From assembly GCF_001544535.1 (NCBI RefSeq), contig NZ_FCON02000017.1:39386-103385 (forward strand): DNA of 64,000 nucleotides. Reading direction: 5' to 3'. This DNA comes from Caballeronia choica (GTDB lineage Bacteria > Pseudomonadota > Gammaproteobacteria > Burkholderiales > Burkholderiaceae). The number at the start of each line of letters is the position of its first letter. Position 1 is the first letter of the stretch. The notes beneath the pieces are model-generated. The model worked only from the letters and a program-made list of their open reading frames with translations, searched no databases and had not been told where the DNA came from. Positions 55,582-64,000 of the stretch are shown here, in pieces. The position numbers and the translations under genes were made by a program.

Positions 55582-58002
55582 ATGAACAAGGTAAGCGAAC
55601 CGCTTGCAACGGGCGCGGCGCTCGAAGCGCAGGCGATCGGCGTCGGCCTGCCGCACGAATCGGCGACGCTGCATGTGAGCGGCGAGGCAACCTACACCGA
55701 CGACATCGCCGAATTGCGCGGCACGCTGCACGCCGCGCTCGGGCTGTCGCGGCATGCGCATGCGCGCATCGTGTCGCTCGATCTCGATGCGGTGCGCGCG
55801 GCGCCGGGCGTCGTTGCCGTGCTGACCGCCGCCGACATCCCCGGCGAGAACAATTGCGGCCCGGTGCTCCACGACGATCCGATTCTCGCGGACGGCCTCG
55901 TGCAGTATCTCGGCCAGCCGGTGTTCGCGGTGATCGCAGAGAGCCACGATCTCGCGCGGCGCGCGGCGGCGCTCGCGAAAAGCGAGGACGTCGTGCGCTA
56001 CGAGTTGCTCGAAGCCGTGCTGACGCCGCGCGAAGCCAAAGAGAAAAAGCAGTTCGTGCTGCCGCCGCTGCATCTGCGGCGCGGCGACCCGGACGCTGCG
56101 ATTGCGGCGGCGAAGCACCGCATCAAAGGGGAATTCGAGGTCGGCGGACAGGAGCAGTTCTATCTCGAAGGCCAGGTTGCGTATGCGATCCCGAAGGAAC
56201 TCGACGGCATGCTCGTGCACAGTTCGACGCAACATCCGAGCGAGATGCAGCACCTCGTCGCGCACATGCTCGGCTGGCCGACGCACAACGTGATGTGCGA
56301 ATGCCGGCGCATGGGCGGCGGCTTTGGCGGCAAGGAATCGCAGTCGGCGGTGTTCGCGTGCGTCGCGGCGCTCGCGGCGCACAAGCTGCACCGGCCGGTC
56401 AAGCTGCGCGCCGATCGCGACGACGACTTCATGATCACCGGCAAGCGCCACGACGCCGTCTACGCCTACGAGGCCGGCTTCGACGACGACGGCCGGCTCG
56501 CGGGCGCGCGGGTCGAAATCGCGTTGCGGGCGGGTTATTCGGCGGACCTGTCGGGCGCGGTCGCGACGCGCGCCGTCTGCCACTTCGACAACGCGTATTA
56601 CCTGAGCGACGTCGATATCGTCGCGCTGGCGTGCAAGACGAACACGCAGTCGAACACGGCGTTTCGCGGCTTCGGGGGGCCGCAGGGCGCGCTCGTGATG
56701 GAAGTGCTGCTCGACGACGTCGCGCACCGGTTGAAGCGCGATCCGCTCGACGTGCGGCGCGCGAATTACTACGGCATCGGCGAGCGCGACACGACGCCGT
56801 ATGGCCAGAAGGTCGAGGACAACGTCATCGCGCCGCTCACCGACGAGCTGGTCGAATCGAGCGACTATCAGGCGCGCCGCGCCGCGATCGCCGCGTTCAA
56901 TGCGAAGAGCCCGGTGCTCCGGCGCGGCATCGCGTTCGCGCCGGTCAAGTTCGGCATCTCGTTCAACGTGCCGTTCCTCAACCAGGCGGGCGCGCTCGTG
57001 CACGTCTACAAGGACGGCTCGGTGCTCGTGAATCACGGCGGCACGGAGATGGGCCAGGGGCTCAACACCAAGGTCGCGCAGGTCGTGGCCAACGCGCTCG
57101 GCGTGGGGCTTTCCCACGTGCGCGTGACGGCGACCGATACATCGAAGGTCGCGAATACGTCGGCGACGGCCGCCTCGACGGGCAGCGACCTCAACGGCAA
57201 GGCCGCCGAAGCCGCCGCGCTGACGATCCGCGCGCGGCTTGCGGAACTCGCCGCCAAGCAACTCGGCGGCACGGCGGACGAGGTGCGCTTTCACAACGGC
57301 GTCGTCGATTCGAATGGCGGCGAGATGCCGTTCAGTCAGTTGGTCGCGGCGGCGTATCTCGCGCGCGTGCAACTGTGGTCCGACGGTTTCTACGCGACGC
57401 CCAAGGTCCACTGGGACGCGAAGACGCTCCAAGGCCATCCGTTCTACTACTTCGCGTATGGGGCGGCGGTGTCGGAGGTGGTCGTCGATACGCTCACCGG
57501 CGAGTGGAAGCTCGTGCGCGCCGATCTGCTGCACGACGCCGGCCAGTCGATCAACCCGGCGATCGATATCGGACAAGTAGAAGGCGGTTTCATTCAGGGC
57601 ATGGGCTGGCTCACCACGGAAGAACTCTGGTGGAACCGCGACGGACGGCTCATGACGCACGCGCCCTCGACGTACAAGATCCCGGCTGTCAGCGATACGC
57701 CCGCCGCGTTCAACGTCGCGCTCTATCGCAACGACAACGTCGAGCCGACCGTGTTCCGCTCGAAGGCGGTCGGCGAGCCGCCGCTCTTGCTGGGGTTCTC
57801 GGTGCTGCTCGCGATCCGCGCGGCGATCGCGTCGGTTGCGCCCGATGCGACAGATGCGCCAAAGCTGCGCGCACCCGCGACGCCGGAAGCCATCCTCGAT
57901 GCGCTCGACGGCTGCGCCGCGCTGCTCAGTCAACCGGCTCAAGCGGGTGAACCGAGCCAGCCAAGCACGAACGACGCGGCCCAACCGGCCCCGGTAAACT
58001 AG
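55582..58002 (+). CDS. xdhB: Xanthine dehydrogenase, large (molybdopterin) subunit
   Basis: 806-aa catalytic subunit. LPHESATLHVSGEATYTDDI start, EVGGQEQFYLEGQVAYAIP, the Mo-cofactor segment MGGGFGGKESQS, NTAFRGFGGPQGALVMEVLLDDVA and GTEMGQGLNTKVAQVVA, and the C-terminal AVGEPPLLLGFSVLLAIRAAI containing the active-site Glu. AGGAGC precedes ATG 55582, 10 bp after xdhA. Complete. Confidence 0.96.
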   Translation: MNKVSEPLATGAALEAQAIGVGLPHESATLHVSGEATYTDDIAELRGTLHAALGLSRHAHARIVSLDLDAVRAAPGVVAVLTAADIPGENNCGPVLHDDPILADGLVQYLGQPVFAVIAESHDLARRAAALAKSEDVVRYELLEAVLTPREAKEKKQFVLPPLHLRRGDPDAAIAAAKHRIKGEFEVGGQEQFYLEGQVAYAIPKELDGMLVHSSTQHPSEMQHLVAHMLGWPTHNVMCECRRMGGGFGGKESQSAVFACVAALAAHKLHRPVKLRADRDDDFMITGKRHDAVYAYEAGFDDDGRLAGARVEIALRAGYSADLSGAVATRAVCHFDNAYYLSDVDIVALACKTNTQSNTAFRGFGGPQGALVMEVLLDDVAHRLKRDPLDVRRANYYGIGERDTTPYGQKVEDNVIAPLTDELVESSDYQARRAAIAAFNAKSPVLRRGIAFAPVKFGISFNVPFLNQAGALVHVYKDGSVLVNHGGTEMGQGLNTKVAQVVANALGVGLSHVRVTATDTSKVANTSATAASTGSDLNGKAAEAAALTIRARLAELAAKQLGGTADEVRFHNGVVDSNGGEMPFSQLVAAAYLARVQLWSDGFYATPKVHWDAKTLQGHPFYYFAYGAAVSEVVVDTLTGEWKLVRADLLHDAGQSINPAIDIGQVEGGFIQGMGWLTTEELWWNRDGRLMTHAPSTYKIPAVSDTPAAFNVALYRNDNVEPTVFRSKAVGEPPLLLGFSVLLAIRAAIASVAPDATDAPKLRAPATPEAILDALDGCAALLSQPAQAGEPSQPSTNDAAQPAPVN

Positions 58003-58035
58003 CGCCTCAAACCTCAACTCATAGGAGCGCATCCG

Positions 58036-60113
<2,078 letters not shown>

Positions 60114-60116
60114 AGA

Positions 60117-61493
60117 ATGAAGATGGAAACCACCGCACCACTCGAACGCGATACGACCACGCTCGAACGGTACTTCGGCATCCGCGCGGCGGGCTCGCGC
60201 GTGAAGACGGAAGTCGTCGCCGGCATCACGACGTTCCTCACGGCGATGTACATCATCGTCGTCAATCCGGGCATTCTTTCGCAAGCCGGCGTGCCCTTCC
60301 CCGCAGCGCTCACGGCCACCGTGATCGTCAGTTTTCTCGGCAGTTGCGCGATGGGCCTCTACGCGCGCAACCCGGTGCTCGTCGCGCCCGGCATGGGCAT
60401 GAACGCGCTCTTCGCGTTCGTGATGGTCCACGGCGGCAAGATGCCGTGGCAGACCGCGCTCGGCTGCGTGTTCTGGTCCGGCGTGATCTTCGCGGTGCTC
60501 GCGGCGTTCAACGCGCGCAAGCTCGTCGTCGATGCGATTCCGGCGAACCTGCGGCACGCAGTGTCGTGCGGCATCGGCTTGTTCATCAGCCTGATCGGGC
60601 TCGTCAACGCGAAGTTCGTCGTCGGCGATCCGGTGACGATCGTGCATTCGGCCTCGCTCAATCCGGTCGTGATCACGTTCCTGATCGGCCTCGCGGTGAC
60701 GACGATCCTGGTTGCCCGCCGCGTGACCGGCGCGCTGATGCTCGGCATCGTGTTCACGACCCTCATCGCGATTCCGATTGGCCGCTTCTGGGGCGACGGC
60801 ACCGCGTACTGGCCCGCCGCGATCGCGACGAAAACGCTCGTCAACTGGAACGGCCTCATCTCGGCGCCGGACTTTTCCGGCATCGGGCAACTCGATCTCA
60901 TCGGCGCGCTGAAGGTGATCTACTGGCCGTTCATCTTCGTGATGCTTTTCACGTCGTTCTTCGATGCGCTCTCCACCTTCATGGCGATCTCGGAGGCCGG
61001 CAAGCTCTACGACAAGGACGGCAACCCGCGCAACATCCGCCAGTCGATGATCGTCGATTCGTTCTCCGCGCTCGTTTCGGCGCCGCTCGGCACGAGCCCG
61101 GCGAACGCGTACATCGAATCGGCCGCGGGCATTTCGGCGGGCGGGCGCACCGGGCTCGTCGCGGTGGTCGCGGGGCTGTGCTTCCTGCCGTTCCTGTTTC
61201 TCTCGCCGCTGCTCTCGCTCGTGCCCGCCATCGCGACGGCGCCCGCGCTCGTGCTGGTCGGCGTGTTCATGATGGAGTCGATCACGCAGATCGAATGGCA
61301 GCGCTTTGACGAAGCGATCCCCGCCTTTCTCGCGATGATCCTGATTCCGCTCACGTATTCGATCACCGACGGCATCGCGTATGGTTTTCTCGCGTTCGTC
61401 GTGATCAAGGCCTTCACCGGACAGATGAAGGCCATCAAGCCGGCGATGTGGATTGTCGCCGCGCTCTCGCTGCTGCTGCTCACACAGCTCTAA
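60117..61493 (+). CDS. NCS2-family purine base permease (AzgA-like)
   Basis: 458-aa inner-membrane transporter with 12-14 helices. ERYFGIRAAGSRVKTEVVAGITTFLTAMYIIVVNP, APGMGMNALFAFV, GLFISLIGLVNA and LGTSPANAYIESAAGISAGGRTGL are typical of the AzgA/PbuG branch that imports adenine, guanine and hypoxanthine. 3-bp gap to the deaminase gene upstream, so certainly same transcript. Confidence 0.93.
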   Translation: MKMETTAPLERDTTTLERYFGIRAAGSRVKTEVVAGITTFLTAMYIIVVNPGILSQAGVPFPAALTATVIVSFLGSCAMGLYARNPVLVAPGMGMNALFAFVMVHGGKMPWQTALGCVFWSGVIFAVLAAFNARKLVVDAIPANLRHAVSCGIGLFISLIGLVNAKFVVGDPVTIVHSASLNPVVITFLIGLAVTTILVARRVTGALMLGIVFTTLIAIPIGRFWGDGTAYWPAAIATKTLVNWNGLISAPDFSGIGQLDLIGALKVIYWPFIFVMLFTSFFDALSTFMAISEAGKLYDKDGNPRNIRQSMIVDSFSALVSAPLGTSPANAYIESAAGISAGGRTGLVAVVAGLCFLPFLFLSPLLSLVPAIATAPALVLVGVFMMESITQIEWQRFDEAIPAFLAMILIPLTYSITDGIAYGFLAFVVIKAFTGQMKAIKPAMWIVAALSLLLLTQL

Positions 61494-61525
61494 AACATGA
61501 CTAAAGTCTCCGGAGACGTTGCACC

Positions 61526-62854
61526 ATGACTCAAACCGCCTATCGCGCCCAGCTTCTGACTTTCCGCGACGATCCCGCGCACGCCGCCGACGGCGCGGTA
61601 TTCGAGGAAGACGGCCTCTTGATCGTCGAGGACGGCCGCGTGGTCGCGGCAGGCGCATACGCGGCGCTGCGCGCGCGCCTCGCGCCCGACGCCACCATCA
61701 AGACGATGCGCGACAAGCTGATCGTGCCGGGCTTCATCGATTCGCACATCCACTATCCGCAGACGGACATGATCGCGTCGCCGGCGCCGGGTTTGCTGCC
61801 GTGGCTCAACACGTACACGTTCCCGACCGAGCGCGAGTTCGGCAATCCGTCGCATGCGCGCGAAACGGCGAGCTTCTTCCTCGACGAACTGCTCGCCTGC
61901 GGCACGACGACTGCGCTCGTGTACTGCACGGTGCACAAGGAATCCGCCGACGCGTTCTTCACCGAGAGCGAGTCGCGCAACCTGCGCATGGTCGCGGGCA
62001 AGGTGCTGATGGATCGCAACTGCCCGGAGTTTTTGCGCGACACGGCGCAGTCCGGCTACGACGACAGCGCCGAGCTGATCGCGCGCTGGCACAACCGCGG
62101 CCGCCAGCAATACGCGCTCACGCCGCGTTTCGCGCCGACCTCGACCGAAGCGCAACTCGAAGCGTGCGGTGTGCTCGCGCGTGCGCATCAGGACGTGTTC
62201 ATCCAGAGTCACGTCGCCGAGAACACCGACGAGATCAAGTGGGTCGAGAGCCTGTTCCCGGGGCATCGCAGCTATCTCGACATCTACGATCACTACGACC
62301 TGCTGCGCCGTCGCGCGGTGTACGGCCACTGCATCTATCTCGACGACGCCGATCGCCAGCGGATGGCCGAAACGGGCGCGGTGGCGTCGCACTGCCCGAC
62401 CTCGAACCTGTTCCTCGGCAGCGGCCTGTTCGACTTCGACAAGGCCGGCGCCGCGAACATGCCGGTCGCGCTCGCGACGGACGTCGGCGGCGGCACGTCG
62501 TTTTCGATGCTGCAGACGATGAACGAAGCGCACAAGATCGCGCGCCTGACCGGCCATCATTTGACCGCGACGCGCATGTTCTGGCTCTCGACGACGGGCG
62601 CGGCGAAGGTGCTCGATCTCGACGACAGGATCGGCACGCTCGCGCCCGGCAGCGAAGCCGATTTCGTCGTGCTCGATCCGGCCGGTACGCCGCTTTTGGC
62701 GCGCCGCACGGCGCGGGCGGGATCGCTTGAAGAATTGCTGTTCGCGTTCGCGCTGCTCGGGGATGATCGCGCGGTGTTCGAGACTTATGCGGCCGGCAAC
62801 TGCGTGCATCGGCGGGGCGCGCGCAAGACGTCGGCGCTGGAACTCGCCGCTTAG
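61526..62854 (+). CDS. guaD: Guanine deaminase
   Basis: 442-aa zinc amidohydrolase converting guanine to xanthine. VPGFIDSHIHYPQTDMIASP, GTTTALVYCTVH, QSHVAENTDEIKWV, YGHCIYLDD and LATDVGGGTSFSMLQTM are family motifs. Last gene of the purine cluster, ending at a long hairpin terminator. Confidence 0.95.
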   Translation: MTQTAYRAQLLTFRDDPAHAADGAVFEEDGLLIVEDGRVVAAGAYAALRARLAPDATIKTMRDKLIVPGFIDSHIHYPQTDMIASPAPGLLPWLNTYTFPTEREFGNPSHARETASFFLDELLACGTTTALVYCTVHKESADAFFTESESRNLRMVAGKVLMDRNCPEFLRDTAQSGYDDSAELIARWHNRGRQQYALTPRFAPTSTEAQLEACGVLARAHQDVFIQSHVAENTDEIKWVESLFPGHRSYLDIYDHYDLLRRRAVYGHCIYLDDADRQRMAETGAVASHCPTSNLFLGSGLFDFDKAGAANMPVALATDVGGGTSFSMLQTMNEAHKIARLTGHHLTATRMFWLSTTGAAKVLDLDDRIGTLAPGSEADFVVLDPAGTPLLARRTARAGSLEELLFAFALLGDDRAVFETYAAGNCVHRRGARKTSALELAA

Positions 62855-62880
62855 TCCGCGTTCGATTCGGCTCGAATGAG

Positions 62881-62952
62881 AGCGCCCTGGAAACTGAACC
62901 GGCGCCGCAACCATCCGGCGATTGGCGGTGCAGTTCAACCAGGGCGCTTTTT
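62881..62952 (+). terminator. Long hairpin terminator after guaD
   Basis: 10-bp stem AGCGCCCTGG / CCAGGGCGCT separated by about 48 nt that can fold further, followed by T5. Confidence 0.7.
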
Positions 62953-63036
62953 ACTCGTTACGTAAAGATGGGTCGCCAGGGTCGAGCACGCTCGCTCGCT
63001 TGCCGCTACAGTCTGGTTTTAGCTCCGGCATCGGTC

Positions 63037-63468
63037 ATGAAGCAACTCGTTCGAATCGCTTGCGCGCTGGCTTGCGCCGCTTCGCCCGCACTTTCCCACG
63101 CCCTCGCGCTGGACGCCCAGCTCGACTGCAAGTCGACCGCGCACGCGTTTATTGCGCCGCTGCTGCAACAGCAGTTGATCGAAGACAAGCCGATGCACGT
63201 CGAGCCGAATTCGGTCAACGCGTTTCGTCCGGTGAAGGGTAGCCACCTGACGGCGTTCGGCTTCGACGTGTATGCGGTCGTCGGGTATCAGAAGGACGAT
63301 GCGATCTTCAGGCAGGGAAGCGGCCAGCCCATTGCGGACACGGCGTATGGGGTGGTCGTGATTGGCCGCGATGGTGCGGTGGAGCCGAGAGTGCGTGCGG
63401 CGGGCAGCGATGCGACCGTGCATCATGTCGCGCCGTTCATCACGGCGATATTCTGCAAACCGGGGTGA
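63037..63468 (+). CDS. Small exported hypothetical protein
   Basis: 143-aa protein with a signal peptide (MKQLVRIACALACAASPALSHA). Mature part of ~120 residues has two Cys (LDCKSTAHAF and the C-terminal IFCKPG) that could pair, and beta-rich GSHLTAFGFDVYAVVGYQKDDAIF. I do not recognise it. Start at ATG 63037; a longer frame upstream is unlikely. Directly followed by the repeat element. Confidence 0.7.
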   Translation: MKQLVRIACALACAASPALSHALALDAQLDCKSTAHAFIAPLLQQQLIEDKPMHVEPNSVNAFRPVKGSHLTAFGFDVYAVVGYQKDDAIFRQGSGQPIADTAYGVVVIGRDGAVEPRVRAAGSDATVHHVAPFITAIFCKPG

Positions 63469-63471
63469 GGG

Positions 63472-64000
63472 GGGCGCTGGCGCTTGGAGGTGGGGTGTGG
63501 TTTACGCCGTTTGATGTTTTTGCGCTCCTGTGGAACTTGTTTTCTTAGCGGTTTATTAGCGCTGCCCCTGTCCGGGGCGGGAAGGATGATCGCTTGCGCT
63601 TGGGGCCGGCTTCAACCGTTTGATGCGCTTGTATTCCTATGGAACTTGTTTTCTTAGCGGTTTATTAGCTCTGCCCCTGTCCGGGGCGGGACTCACTTTC
63701 TTTGCTGCTGCAAAGAAAGTAAGCAAAGAAAGCAGCTTCCCACCGCCAATCCTTGCCAGGCGCCGCTAGCCCGTTCCCTCTGAGTGGTCCAACCGGGGGA
63801 GTGTCGTTAGCGGGGTTTCCCCGTTGTTGGCATGTAGAAGAGGCACGGACATCGCACCGCTAAACGAAGTGGACCAGCAGTCATTCATCCAGCCTCGCGC
63901 TACGCGCTCACCCGTCAGGCAAAACCAACACCCATCGCTATCACTATCGCTATATCACCATCCTACGTTCGTGCTTGCTGCATGCTTCAATTCACCACCG
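63472..64000 (+). repeat. Second copy of the dispersed palindromic repeat, cut by the window end
   Basis: Begins at the GCGCTGGCGCTTGG just after the preceding stop codon and matches the reverse complement of the right arm of the 23733-24526 copy through CTTGCTGCATGCT and TTCACCACCG. The first ~110 bp are present twice in tandem (63475-63585 and 63592-63690). The opposite arm would lie beyond the window. Confidence 0.88.

Overview
The window is high-GC (mid-60s percent by eye), densely coded chromosomal DNA from a Burkholderiaceae beta-proteobacterium, most like Caballeronia or Paraburkholderia. The main clues are the fused glucokinase/RpiR regulator, the trimeric porin with a QSSVTLYG mature N-terminus, a PXPV-repeat exported protein and a RibBX-type riboflavin enzyme. 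There is no prophage, integrase, transposase, CRISPR array or rRNA. The gene content is mostly core metabolism with a few accessory inserts.

Layout. 1-3.8 kb: the 3' end of a GGDEF protein, an 87-aa orphan, an OmpR/EnvZ-type two-component pair and a divergent Spy-like periplasmic protein. 3.9-7.3 kb: a pirin and a HisQMP-type amino-acid ABC transporter with no adjacent binding protein. 7.7-11.3 kb: a porin and a patatin/Omp85 (type Vd) protein. 11.6-14.4 kb: a MASE1-PAS membrane sensor overlapping an unusual alpha/beta-hydrolase/SnoaL/acyl-CoA-binding fusion whose expected nucleophile Ser is Cys. 14.5-23.7 kb: a glucose module, with zwf-pgl-glk/rpiR leftward and a sugar ABC transporter (gtsABCD-like) rightward. 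The two are separated by a perfect 19-bp palindrome that matches the HexR operator and supplies the -10 box on both strands.

23.7-24.5 kb: an ~800-bp dispersed palindromic repeat element, with a second copy running off the end of the window (63.47-64.0 kb). 24.6-30.1 kb: a prolyl oligopeptidase, an MscS channel, a Bcr/CflA-type MFS pump and an EVE-like protein. 30.2-37.6 kb: hemL, ribD, ribE, ribBX (degenerate cyclohydrolase half), ribH, nusB and an aminotransferase; a ParE/Phd-like toxin-antitoxin pair sits antisense between ribE and ribBX. 37.7-46.9 kb: a lytic transglycosylase, ubiD, a class-3 type L-asparaginase, a LysE-family gene broken by an 8-bp tandem duplication, a PLP dehydratase and small proteins. 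47.1-53.8 kb: tRNA-Gly(CCC), trmB, uppP, hemN, an amidase and dsbB. 54.0-62.9 kb: a purine-base catabolic cluster, xdhABC, an adenine-type deaminase, an NCS2 permease and guaD, which together would import adenine and guanine and take them to xanthine and urate.

The most interesting items are the Cys-nucleophile hydrolase-SnoaL-ACBP fusion, the shared HexR-like divergent promoter, the palindromic dispersed repeat, the RibBX-type enzyme and the cleanly explained LysE frameshift. No database search was possible. Family calls rest on recognised motifs, length and neighbourhood.
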